A stretch of 64,000 bases of DNA. It comes from Glandiceps talaboti (Eukaryota; Hemichordata; Enteropneusta; Spengelidae). Below are positions 40,735 through 55,556 of the stretch, in pieces. Both the position numbers and the translations under genes were made by a program. The notes below the pieces were generated by a model. It worked only from the letters and a program-made list of their open reading frames with translations, did no database searches and was not told the origin of the DNA. The first letter of the stretch is position 1. The number at the start of each line of letters is the position of its first letter. The stretch spans positions 12,575,543 to 12,639,542 of the forward strand of contig NC_135562.1 in the NCBI RefSeq assembly GCF_964340395.1, written 5' to 3'.

Positions 40735-41367
40735 CACAGGGGGCATCGATCATGTAACTGATTGGTCGATCGATCGATCGGTTGAATTATTGATTGATTG
40801 ATTTATATTATTTGGTTGAATGATTGATCGATTGAATGATCAATTTTTGTAGTGCAATATAACTTATGTTATGTGTGATATTGATATATTCACTCATTGA
40901 GTTTTAAAACTATCTCTTTTTCTTTCCCTGGTTACTTTGCTCTCAGCTATATCTCAGACCACTAGCAGTCTGAGGTTGTGTGTAATTCTCTCTTTTACCT
41001 ATTGACTAAATAAAGACGCCTTGTCCATTCTTCTAAATTAAAACATTCATAATCTTATAATTGGCGAGAGATCACATACATTAACAGTTTGCTTTATCTC
41101 TCATCTGCTGGGAGATTATCACACTGGACAAACATTCGATCATGCATAAACTAGCAAGGAAGAGCTAGTAACCAGGGAAAGAAAAAGAGATAGCTTTAAA
41201 ACTCAATGAGTGACTTGATCAGTATCACACACAAAATGAGTTATATTGCATCACAAAAAGTGATCATTCAATCGATCAACCAAATAAAAAATCAATCAAT
41301 CAATAAATCAACCGATTGATCGATCGATCGATCGATCAATCAGTTACGTGCTTGCTGCCCCTGTGAC
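40735..41367. mobile_element. Foldback element with long inverted arms
   Basis: Arms about 40735-40942 and 41163-41367 are near-complementary (outer CACAGGGGGCA, then GTAACTGATTG and a (GATC)n-like block, inner TTTCTTTCCCTGGTTACT), separated by about 220 bp. No ORF. Confidence 0.75.
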
Positions 41368-41460
41368 CTAACTCGCAATCAATCGAACTAATCATGGAAG
41401 TGGTTTATAATTCCATGAACTTATTTTGCACATTGTATGTTATTATCTTCAGCTACTTAC

Positions 41461-41530
41461 CGTTATTTAAACACAGGATTAAATTTATCAGCTGTTACAC
41501 AATCTACAGGTCGTGTCGTCAACCACCCTT
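41461..41530 (-). other. Candidate non-coding first exon of LITAF gene 2
   Basis: On the minus strand TTTAAATAACG precedes donor GTAAGT, 2.1 kb upstream of the gene 2 ATG. An alternative is the donor at 43404. Confidence 0.3.
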
Positions 41531-42237
41531 CTACGCACGCAATATTGCGCAAGCCCTTCATGTGTTGACGTAATAGTTCATTCGCTTGGTCCCTTTTTTC
41601 AATTTCTCCAGTGTGCGCAGCTGCCAACGTAACGCTCATCCTGATTGGCTACTCAAAAGTGCTAGATTCAAACGGGATTGCGTAATTACACCGGTTCAGG
41701 TGTGGGAAGGTGGCGATCACTCGGAACAAAAACAAACGACGCAAAACGATGGAAATAGATGTAAATAAAGCATTTAGCCGCTTTCACCACATCGGATTTT
41801 AATCAGATTGAGTCTCCCCAGACTTATTATAGCACACTTCTGATACGTGGCTAGACTGGAGTCAAGAAGTGTTACTATAGCATGGGCAAATATTTCAACT
41901 GTAAAGAACTGTTATCCTTTTTTTTATTACTGGCAAATAAAGTTCTGAGTGATAAAATTGTTTTCTAAGTAATTTGTACACTGCATTTATTAGCAATAAT
42001 GGAAAGCTTTGATAATTTTTTCTTCTAATTCTTGATCAAAACACCAGTGAATCTGCTGAATTTGTGTAACTTGAATCTTGTCAACATGTTTGCAAAGGGC
42101 ATGTACAGTTCATGTTACAATTTAGTATGATTACTTACACTGAGGGTTACATTTTGCAAATCTGTTCTTGGGGGAGGGTCATATTTGACATTTCAATGTT
42201 TAGAGGAAACGGTACTATCCAAGGTCCTAATCGGGTA

Positions 42238-43230
42238 TATCGTTAGTGAATTCGGCAAATTAATTGACCTTTCATCAACATTTACCAAAAAGAAATGTAT
42301 TAAAGATGACGTGATAACACTTACAAACGAATAATGCTGTGAAAGGGTCTGTCGAAAACTGTATCGGCACATTCGCCGAGCACTGAGACACGGAAACCAA
42401 CAGCATTCAGTGCACTGGTCGAGATTTCAGTGAGTGAATGCGTTGCTTTGTTCTGACGGCGGAGTGCGTCACGTGACAGGTATCTCTGGTCTTGATCTAA
42501 TGCGTAAATATGAATGTATAATCTCATCGCCTATCTCATATTATATTTTCCATAGACAAATAAACATGTGATCCAAACTAATCGTATCATCAGTTTGACA
42601 GAGTGACCGGTCAAGTGTACATAGTGGAAGTTGGATATGGCTGTGAATCAACACTGAAAGAAGTCTGGATTCCGACTGTGGTATACTACCACAAATGAGT
42701 CAATTCGGAGTCTTGAGATGCAATTTAAAATTCATTCACAGCCACCAACACAGTCATTAACGTCATGTCCTTGTTAATCAATAACAAAATTCTAAACAAG
42801 AACACAGTCCCTTATAAAGTTAGTGTTTATTGGGGCAGTTATGTAATGTCCAAATATGGTATATTTGTCATCTCATCAGGATGCTACTTATATACTATTT
42901 ACGTCATTATATGAGCTTGGGGTTCACTGACTAGAGAGTGAGCAACCTTTTGTGCTAATCGAGGGAGTTTGACCAGACTGTGGTAGTGGACCACAGATGG
43001 AATCCAGGCAACACTGAAAGTTGAAGTTTATAATGATTTTGAACGCCAAGAGAACAATTTTTATATTTAACCAACACTGAAACTAAACAACGACAAAGAA
43101 TATCATGGCCGATACAACAGTAGGATCTTATGGGTTTCAAAAATGAACTTTTTCCCAAGGAACGTCTGATAGAAAGCACAGAATCACCGTCAAACAGACC
43201 ACCATATATTTAGGCTGATACATTTGATCC
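42238..43230. repeat. Segmental duplication, copy 2
   Basis: Counterpart of 35510-36496. Confidence 0.8.
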
Positions 43231-43404
43231 AGGGCATATCCTATTAGGAGGACACACCAACTTCGTGATCGGCGTCCGTAACACAAATGAAAGCACACAA
43301 TTACCATGTATATTCAGAAACTCATCAAGATAGGAATATAAGTACAAACTCTGTACTAAGCACAACGTAGTTTACGATATATGATAATATCTATATACAC
43401 TCAC

Positions 43405-43560
43405 CGATAATTTCACCTATTGAACAAAATTGTGTAGAATATTGAATAATTTGTAGTTTTTCAGTTTTGGAAACAGGGCAAACACGTACGTGACTGTCCT
43501 CCGTAGTCCAGAGCTGTCGAATGAATGATTACGTCATATGTTGGCTTGCTGTCAAGGGAA
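43405..43560 (-). promoter_or_regulatory. Duplicated LITAF upstream region with candidate first exon
   Basis: The minus-strand donor GTGAGT at 43404 is followed upstream by a block (CCTCCGTAGT, ATCTATGATCACCGGGG) that recurs at 51072-51200. The shared block suggests a co-duplicated promoter and 5' UTR exon. Confidence 0.35.
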
Positions 43561-44087
43561 TTATCTATGATCACCGGGGGGAATGCCCCTATTGTATGTG
43601 TAAGATTCTGTCATTCCTTGTTGTTTATTTGCACCTGGAATGTTTAGACATTTTCCCGCATGAAAAGTACGTCCCCACTCACTTGAAACAATAACGAATG
43701 TAAAAAGAAAATCTGCATTCACAATATACACAACAATGCTTTAAGTTGGTATATTTTTTGCCTCGAGTATGCGTTTTACGTCTGATGTTTGTTTCTCCAG
43801 CGTACCAGAGATGGCGCACATTCGAACATGCACACTTGGGATATATTATGTGTGTATTACATCTTAATTGTCATTTAATTAACATTCATAGGGTATTGAT
43901 TAAGATACCATGCCAGGTGTCCTTCCTTCTCCGTCCTGCGAAGAGACAGCCATGAAACCTGGGATTACCAGAAATGCTGGTATAAAATACGATGCGATTC
44001 CTAATTAAAGTTTGTTTTGGTGGTGGTTCCGACATAGATTACGTTATGAATATATCTCGGGTAAGTCACAGAGAGTAGCGAGTGTGC

Positions 44088-44096
44088 AATCGATCG

Positions 44097-44188
<92 letters not shown>

Positions 44189-44217
44189 ACCAACCGACCT
44201 ATTGATTGATTGATTGA
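44088..44217. repeat. (AATC)n microsatellite
   Basis: Over 20 AATC units, then ATTG units; part of a degenerate relative of the 40735 foldback. Confidence 0.9.
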
Positions 44218-45666
44218 TTATTTGATTAAAGTATTAAATTTTTGTGGTGAAATAGTAGCATTACTTATTTTTTCATGTCTCATTGATCAATTGACTGGTT
44301 AATTTTGTGGTGATATGTTACTTTTTTATTGGTTGTTTTTCTCTTTCTTTCAGACCGCTTAGGCCTGAGATTACGCGTGATAGTTTCAGGATCCATGAAG
44401 AGAGGGCTCTCTCTGCTTTCGTTCACATGTACTACACTTCTATTTCACAGTCATTTCAATTTTTGTTCTGGGAATTCATAACGACTACAAGTCTTAATGT
44501 ACACTGGGACCACATTACATAGTGAGAGAAAAGATTCAGGTCTGAGTGGTATTACTCTAACTTCGATATGCTCGAGTAAAGTGGAGTCAGGATCTTCATC
44601 CCGAGATTGTTTAGTTGATTGATTGATAAATCGATTATAACTTCATTAACACATCATCTATAGTGGATTACAATATTCAAGAAAGAAAGGAAGCAAACAA
44701 GCAAAAACATTACAGTTTCTTTTTTTTATTCATTTACTTATTCTCAGTATTTCATTTCATAAAGGTTTAATACACGCATTGAAAAGAATGCTGTGTTGTA
44801 AATGATGTTAAACAGGATGAGCATGTAGTTTGGATTAGGTGAGATACCAAGTACATATAATAGTGAAACTAACTACTAAGTTTCATGGTTTAAGATAAAC
44901 ACAGATCTAGAATTAAACTCTCACTGCAAAAGTGTTTCCCTGTGTAGTCTGTATTGTCAATGTAAAGCTGGAAATTTTGATGCAGTCTATGTATTCTGCA
45001 ATAGTAGACTGGCATCACTAACCAAAGTCACAACAAACGCTTTGGCAGTGCGCAGTGATTGTGCGCAGTTGTGGTTGTATTTTTCAAAACATTAAACTGT
45101 GGCCAGTCACTCTGAACGCGACATCTCATTTAATCTAAATTACTTGCTCATTCTGTGTTAAAGCTGTAAATATACTGGCTAATGAGACTGGAACGTCTAA
45201 ACTCCCATACCCATGTACGTGAGAGCAGTCAAAACTGATAACCCGATTCTCTGTAGTGGTCTGAGCCTGATACGCGCAACGCAGATTGACTGCATAAATT
45301 AACGTGAAATGCGTCTCTGAAATGAACTATCTACACTTTAATTGTTACTTTGTTCGAGAAAAATCCTATTCATTCTCAGTTAAATCAAGGAATAATGTTT
45401 GAAAACAATTTTTAGTATATGGTTGCCGAATACTGTGAAAACTCTATGTGAATAAAACAAGGTTTGTTAACGGTTGACCAGAAATGTTTTCGTTATTTCA
45501 AAAGGACCAGAGGCCAGTATCAATATATCAAAGTTTAGCGAGTTATTACTTGTAAGAACTTTAATTTTCAGTGAACTTCGTCTCCTAGACGCATTCTCCC
45601 TTATCTCGGATAAGGAATAAAATATCCCTTGATTTCGATTAATACGCTCTCGTGTAAATAATTAGT

Positions 45667-45770
45667 CTGTAAGGTACGCCGTGACGGGGCGCCCTCAACC
45701 ATCGGCCAACCCCTAACACGTCGTGTGAGAGGAGGCCGGTGAGGGCGAAACGTCACGACGTATCTTACAG
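45667..45770. repeat. 104-nt hairpin element, copy 2
   Basis: CTGTAAGGTACG to CGTATCTTACAG with a loop about 20 nt longer than in copy 1. Contains GAAACGTC in one arm. Confidence 0.8.
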
Positions 45771-45957
45771 TCTAGTAAATAATATACCTGACAATTTTGT
45801 CAAGCTTATAAATCCTTTCTTTGCTTAAGATTTTGAAATTAAGTTTAACTTAACAAGAATCAAGTGAGTAGAATAAAGTTTGTCGTCCATTTAAAAACTT
45901 GTCTCAATCACACTGTCATGGGTGTTGCTTCCCGGTCACTCAGTGGTTGCTGGTTGA

Positions 45958-48062
<2,105 letters not shown>

Positions 48063-48420
48063 CGTGGGCTCAGATTTCTAAAATGAAAACGATCAATGAG
48101 AACACGAGATATCCAAATATGTTTCACCTAACAGTGTATTACTATTAATAAAAAGCTTCAATTGTTGACTAATACCACCGACACGCACATACGATATCAT
48201 CACCATGTTAACTAAACATATACAATGTCTGGTGAGTAAGATTAAAACCTGTCATGGAAGTAATACAAGTTTTCAAATAATGGAATAGTCTATTTATTTC
48301 ACCATTTTTTTTCATTTGTTTGCCTTCCTGTCTGACCTGCAGTATATAGTACCTTACAAACCGACAGAGTTTATTCTCATAAAACATAAAAATCATAACA
48401 CTTCACTTCAGCTCCGTCTT

Positions 48421-48614
48421 CATGTATGTATGTATGTATGTATGTATGTATGTATGTATGTATGTATGTATGTATGTATGTCTGTCTGTATGTATGTATG
48501 TATGTATGTATGTATGTATGTATGTCTGTATGTATGTATGTATGTATGTATGTATGTATGTATGTATGTATGTATGTATGTATGTATGTATGTATGTATG
48601 TATGTATGTATGTA

Positions 48615-48653
<39 letters not shown>

Positions 48654-48828
48654 ATGTATGTATGTATGTATGTATGTATGTATGTATGTATGTCTGTATG
48701 TATGTATGTATGTATGTATGTATGTATGTATGTATGTATGTATGTATGTATGTATGTATGTATGTATGTATGTATGTATGTATGTATGTATGTATGTATG
48801 TACGTACGTACGTACGTACGTATGTATA

Positions 48829-48899
<71 letters not shown>

Positions 48900-48930
48900 G
48901 GCTGTATGTATCATGTATGTATGTATGTTC
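48421..48930. repeat. (TATG)n/(CTGT)n compound microsatellite
   Basis: About 500 bp alternating TATG and CTGT blocks with a short TACG block. Confidence 0.95.
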
Positions 48931-49213
48931 CTATGTATACTTCATGGTCATACTGTACACGAGGGGAATCATTACTAGTACTTTTACTTAGATACGTTGG
49001 CATTGATCATTTTAGATTAGTACTATTTTGATACAAACAGGATATAAATCATTGCCATATCTAATCATTGTCAGAAAATAAATAGACTGGGGTGATATCA
49101 AACAACATTGCAAAGCTAATGTATGTCAAATGAGAAACTAATCAGTGGGGTAAAGTCGGCAAATATACCTGAATATTACCTAGAACTCGGACAGGGAGCT
49201 ATTCAACTTTATC

Positions 49214-49262
<49 letters not shown>

Positions 49263-49297
49263 GATGATGATGATGATGATGAGGAGGATGATGATAA

Positions 49298-49334
<37 letters not shown>

Positions 49335-49356
49335 GGTGATGATGATGATGATGGAG
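49214..49356. repeat. (TTG)n/(ATG)n microsatellite
   Basis: Two TTG blocks each followed by an ATG block. Confidence 0.95.
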
Positions 49357-50495
49357 GCTTATGGTAAACCACAAAATATCACGAGGATAATATCAGAGAC
49401 TGAGCGCACCTGTAAGAGGTCATCAACAAATCGTTGAACTCCTGGTCAAATTCCTAGAACAATTAATTATTAACTTAGAATCTATACTCTTAGGCTATTG
49501 TCAATAGCATAGCTTATAGACAGTTACATGTACGGAATTTCAATATAGCCCCAACACAAAGAAAAATCAAATGATATATGAAATTTCTGGTGCTGAATAC
49601 CGTAGCCTCTCTACTGGGTGAGGAATCTGTAACTCCGCTAAACTCGTTCTCTATCAATAGTGAATGACATCATGGCTAGCTGGCTTAACACATACTAGTA
49701 TATTCCTGGGGACGCCGTACGCTGTCAATTCAGATAGCTCAGTCTCTGGGATAAGGAGTTAAGAGTAAAGAGGAAGCCTGTCGCTACGCTAGTGTTATAT
49801 GGCATTAGAGATAAACTGCGAGCGCCGTGAAATAGGCTAATACAAATAGCCAGGTTGCTAATATTCATAATCACGTGAATATTGAGCCAGCATGAATCAT
49901 CAGGTATGACCGTCAGGTGTGGTCGTATCACTCCCACACTCTCTATAAGGCTGTATTAATTTTAAAACATATAAGTAAACTCTCTAAAACGTCGACCTCT
50001 TTTAAAAACCGAACGGCAACTTTTCAAAATCGTTGAAGTCCTCATCTCTATATATAGAACACCTTACTGTGTCACCTCACTGACTACACTTCACATGACA
50101 TATTTTAATTCACTATTTACTTACATAGATATAAGTGTGAACTGTTTGTTCAGTTTGGCTGTATATTAACTTCTTCTCATCATGGCAACTGTAATTTCGT
50201 CTACATACTTTGCAAATAATTTATGTCCGAGCCACCACCACCACCACCAAAAATAAAACTTTCAGTGGGTATGACGTCACATTTAACCCCCCCCCCCGTC
50301 AGTTTATTGTCTGTTTCAAGTTTTGCCATTTTTGTTTAACTCTTAAATTGTAAAGCTGACGTCAGATTTTAACCCTTGGTTTCGTCGTAAATGCGACTGG
50401 AATGATTTGTTGTCGTTTCCGTTCATGTAATCATTCGCCGGGTTGTAGTGAGCAGTTATTACGTAAGCGGAGACGACGACGGATCTTTCAGTCTA

Positions 50496-50870
50496 CGGCG
50501 TAAATATGAATGTATAATCTCAATGCCTGAGTCATATTTTCAAGGACACGGAACCAGGGTTATACGGACTCCAAACTAATCGTATAATCAAGTTGACAAG
50601 CGTGTGTTGAAGTGTAAAGAAAGGAAGTTAGAGGTGACGGTGAATCAACGCTGAAAATCCAAGTTTATAGAATTATGTTAAAAGTCATTAAAACAATTAA
50701 TATGTTTAAACACAATTGCTGAAATGAAACAACAACAAAAACGACTACCATGACCAATACAAAAGTAGTATCTCACGGGATTCAAAGCTGAACTTTTTTT
50801 TCCAAATGAACGTCTGATAGAAAACACGGATTCTCCATCAAGCAGACCACCATATGTACATGCTAATACT
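50496..50870. repeat. Segmental duplication, copy 3 (partial)
   Basis: Shares TAAATATGAATGTATAATCT and downstream blocks with copies 1 and 2; more diverged. Confidence 0.65.
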
Positions 50871-51071
50871 TAGGTTGTATCTAAAATATTGACCCAGTGT
50901 CTATTCGTTTTAAGGTCATGGTAACTCGTGACCGGCCTCCATGACGCAAACAACACCATTACCACGTATAGTCTTTTTCTTTTAAGCAGAGACTGATTTC
51001 TATACAGAAATAATAAGTATACATTCTAACACAACGTAGGCTACGATACATGAGTATGTATATATACTCAC

Positions 51072-51200
51072 CAGAATAATAGTTATCCAGTTTAGAAGCA
51101 GAAGGCTAGTACGTAACCGTCCTCCGTAGTACAGTGCTGCCGAAGCGATGACTATTGACGACGTGATGTCACGGAATTATCTATGATCACCGGGGGAATA
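51072..51200 (-). promoter_or_regulatory. Candidate first exon/promoter region of LITAF gene 3
   Basis: The minus-strand donor GTGAGT at 51071 and the upstream block with CCTCCGTAGTACAG and ATCTATGATCACCGGGG match 43405-43560. Confidence 0.35.
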
Positions 51201-54200
51201 CCCCTATTGTATGTGTAAGCATCTGTCATTCCTTTGTCGTTTAGGTGCACTTGGAATGTTTAGACATATGTCCATATGAAAAATACATCCTTACAAGCTC
51301 GGAAAAACACCGAAATTAAAATAAAAACTGCATTAACTACATACACATCAATACCGCTAAATGATACAAGTGTGAATGTATGGTATGCTTGGGGATTATA
51401 CCGGATATGCTTAAAGTTGCATTTGGAACATGCATGTTTCTGCCTCGAACGATAACGTTTAAGATTTGATTTTTTCTCTAGCGTACTAGAGAGGGCGCCA
51501 TCCAATTCTAACTATCATGTATACTTGGGCTATTCAGTGTGTATTACATCTTATTCGTCATATAATTTACATATAATTTACATGTAGTGTATTGACCGGT
51601 TGACTAAAACGCTAGTTTGATATCAGCCAAACACACTGCTTCACCCTCAAGAGCCAATGGTTCAAGTTGTCAATGGTACGTACACAAAGGAAGTCCCCTC
51701 GAAAGTTCACTTACTATTGAATAGCAATTTTTTTTAAAAAGCACACATATCCTATAACGCCTGTTAACATAGCTCTTGGTTTTAATGAACAATTTGCATA
51801 ATTAATGATTTTATGCAATTAGACTGTATCTTGATTATGACATTTCAAATTTCATATAATTTACTACATATATCAACCATAATAATGCGCACCTGTCCTA
51901 TGAAGTTTGGCTTTCAATTTTGAGGAGTAATATGCATAAATTAATGATATTCGGCAGTTAAGATTTATCTGAAAAATGCAAGTTTCAGATATTATATAAT
52001 TTGATGTATTCATTGATGATAAAAAAGTGCACAAATTGTTATAGTTTTTGATAGTGATATGCTATTTGCATAATCAATGATTTTCGATAATGAGACTACA
52101 CTTTGGAATGGAAGCTTCAAATTCCATATATTTTGGTACATTATCATACATCAAACATAACAAAATACACGTACTTGAAAGCTTAATCATGTAACTTTGA
52201 AATGTGCATAAATTATTTTTTTTATAAAAACGTTCAAGTTTTATATAATTCACATAGTTAATTTTCCAAAACGGGTGTACATCATTGTATAATAACTATA
52301 GCCCAGAATTTTGCATTCCGACTATGTGTGTAGGAACAAAAGAAACTATGGTTTTGCCCTTATGGGAGGCATTCAGTTTAAATCTGGTATCTTAAGTAGT
52401 CTGAACTGTCGACCAACAAACCCCGATATAATGGCGAGTTAAATTCTATCAAAGACTGAACCCTGGCATACACGACCGGTCACTTTAGTTGACCTCACCA
52501 TTATATTCTCTAAACTTTAACCACGGTCAGATGACCATATAGATATTCAATTGAGTGCGGCTGATGTTGGATTGTGACCAGACGCCACCCACTCAGATGA
52601 CAAAAACGATGAACCCTAACCTTTGACCATCTATGCAACAATTATCATCTTATCTTGCTAGATATAAGATATGACAGATTGCTACTTTGCGTTTGGCCCT
52701 GAAACACTGTCTAAGAGTTGGGGTGTTGCCAAGGAAACACCATCAATAATTTGCAAACGGTGTTCTGAATGAACCCGTAACTGACATATTCAGGCTAAGG
52801 CTTAAACCTTTGACCGAATTTAGAGATACAGAGTAAACCACAATACCGTCAAAATTGCTACGACCTGAACCAATTGATGTAGCAAGGGGTGGTGATGGAT
52901 ATCAGAGGACTGTGTTCAAAACGAAAGACCACTGTCGTTTCTTCTTGCATGTTAGTAAGTTCGTCATGTCGTGCAATAGATACACAAATATGTAATATAC
53001 CTCTTCCCAGGGCTAGGGTTACAATAACGGGGGGGGGGGGGATGCTGCGATAAAAACATTTTGCTCAAAATGTGGTCATAGCCCACCCCAGTTCTCTCAA
53101 AACATTCTAGCCCCACCTATCAACTCAAGAATTTTCGTATCCCTGCCGCTCCACATACACAGAAAATATGTGCTGTAAGTTGTACCCCTCACCCTCTGTA
53201 AATATATACTAAATATTAAAGTGACAATCGACTTCTTTGTTCATACGTTTTCTTTACGAATATATTTGGGCTGTGTAATTATAAGTAGAACAACAATATC
53301 GACTAGGTTTCGCTTTAATCTTGAATTGGGGCGGAGAGTGCTTCCCCACGATGACCGCTGTAGGGGAGGATGTGGCAAAAGACGAAAATCATTCCGAAAA
53401 TTTGGACAATATCGTGTACGAGATAATTTAGAGAAATAACACATCAAAACAATATGTACTGGAAGTCCTAAATACTTGAATACAGTCTTTCTACGATACT
53501 CCGAGGGGAGATTGATATCTAAGTTATCTCAATTTTTTTCTTAAATGGATAGATACCCTCTAGTTAATGGTCTACAGATTGGCTGACCTTTACAAATTTA
53601 ACATACTTTATATAACATATTAAATAACTACTGCAGAGACTCCAAATGAGTATTCTGAGGACCAGCGACCTTATGCAGGGCAGCGTGAATTTTTAAAGGT
53701 AAACGGTTTTAAATTGATATTATGGCATTGACTGTGCAAGCCAGATAATGTTACGCTTTTGTAGTAACCTAACGCTCGTCGAGTTTATCACATGGTTAAA
53801 TGTAATATTGGTAGAACAAATGTTTCAGTTCTCAATGATATTAATGCTGATGCGGGGACCGGGTGGCATTTCACCTGGGTGGTGAACGCAGACTGGATAG
53901 CTAGCTGTCGCAGTTAAACAAGAAAATAGAGTTAGCAAAAATCTAAATGAACTATACGCGACTGAAAATCATTTTTAAAGTCGTACATTTGTTTTTTTAT
54001 GTTTTTGACTCCGTTGTTATATTATGTCGAACTCTTCTTTCATTTTCATGTTGTGATTCTGATCGATTAAACGAATAGCTGATGTCATGGTGACGAACTG
54101 ATGACATCACGTTAAGATATTTAATACTAACGTTAATACAATCTACCACGCTTTTAAGCTCCTGTACCAATTTTACGTTGAACTTCCTCTTCACTAGAGG

Positions 54201-54820
54201 CACTTAGCTAAAATGACATATTATTAATAGATGCCTTGACAATGTGTTATTGGTATGAGTTTCACTTTAATTTCGTTAAAATATTTGTAGGAACTATAGC
54301 AAACAGCAGGACAAACATAACGCACTAGACAGTAAACTAACATCACGTTGGAAGCTTTTAGCGTAATGCTTGCGTTGTTCTGTTCCAATATTTCACATTA
54401 TTATATATCTGTGTTACACATTTTATCCGCTTGTTTATTTTCCTTGAGTATGTGGTGTAATTTTTATTTCCTTTTTACATTTCACGAGAGTTTTGGAACA
54501 AAACGGGTATTAATGTAAGCATTGGCGAAGATTATTATTTTGTGCGTAACATACGAAAGTTCAAGTCCTAACAGGATATAGAAATATGACGACTGTTTTG
54601 TCCACTGTCACAAACCAGATTATATTTCATCTGCTATAAACGTATTGAAAAATCACAAAAACCTCGTGGATGGCACAATAGACAGCCATGTCGTCTAATG
54701 ACGATTGTTATCTAGGGGAATCGATGTTGGTTGTATCATCCCATGTTTTAGAGTCACGATGGCTTGTTCTTTATATCTGAATCTTACACATCGCCTCCCA
54801 TATATACAACCATCCGTAGC

Positions 54821-55087
54821 TTAAAGGGAAGCGCCACTCAAGGAATAAAGTATTTAGGAGATGCAAGGGATACCATTACTCCTATACTTCCATTTTCAGA
54901 GTGCATCTAAAACATAATCGTGTCTGCTTTTTAGTAAGACCCATGGTGTATAGCTGAAAGAAATATAAAGGAGAAGAAGAGTTTCAATTTAGTGTTTCTT
55001 GGCAACCGAGCGGAAATTATTCAATAACACTTCAGAAGCCAAAGTTTATGAAATACCTTTATTTCCAGGAGTTGCCTTCCGCTTTAA
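54821..55087. mobile_element. TTAA-ended MITE, copy 1
   Basis: Left end TTAAAGGGAAGCGCCACTC; right end GAGTTGCCTTCCGCTTTAA is its imperfect complement. TTAA target sites point to a piggyBac- or Kolobok-type mobiliser. Related to 61124-61408. Confidence 0.7.
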
Positions 55088-55386
55088 CAACCGGTAAGAC
55101 AATAATAATCTCTTGCGGCAAGTCCAAAGAAAAACGTATCCAAATATCAATAATGGGGTTACGTTTTCGCATTTGTAATGATCATTTTCTTTCTGTTTTT
55201 GCAAATTCAAGCTTTTTTAAATTAATTCACTTTAAACGAATTCGGTGAAAAACTTACATAAATGAATTTGTTACAAACTTATTTGTTGATTACAGAATAC
55301 AGTTAACACAAACCCAGAACAAGAGGTTGGTTAGTTGGTCTGCTAGCTATCATGGGAGCCAGATATTCCCAAGCAAGGATATATCC

Positions 55387-55556
55387 ATGTATGTATGTAT
55401 GTATGTATGTATGTATGTATGTATGTATGTATGTATGTATGTATACTATGTATGTGTACGTACGTACGTACGTACGTATGTACGTGTACGTACGTACGTG
55501 CGCGTATGTACGTAAGTACGCATGTACACATGTACGTATGCACGTTTGTACGTATG
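55387..55556. repeat. (TATG)n/(TACG)n microsatellite
   Basis: TATG units passing into degenerate TACG units up to the foldback end. Confidence 0.95.

Larger units (their letters stand above)
39374..45957. other. Non-coding region between LITAF genes 2 and 3
   Basis: No coding exon supported. It holds candidate 5' exons of gene 2, a large foldback element, a segmental duplication copy, an (AATC)n array and the second hairpin element. Confidence 0.5.

Noticed and set aside
53221-53447. Opposed ORFs of about 70 codons on both strands
   Set aside because: Random-length frames with no motif, start context or splice support.
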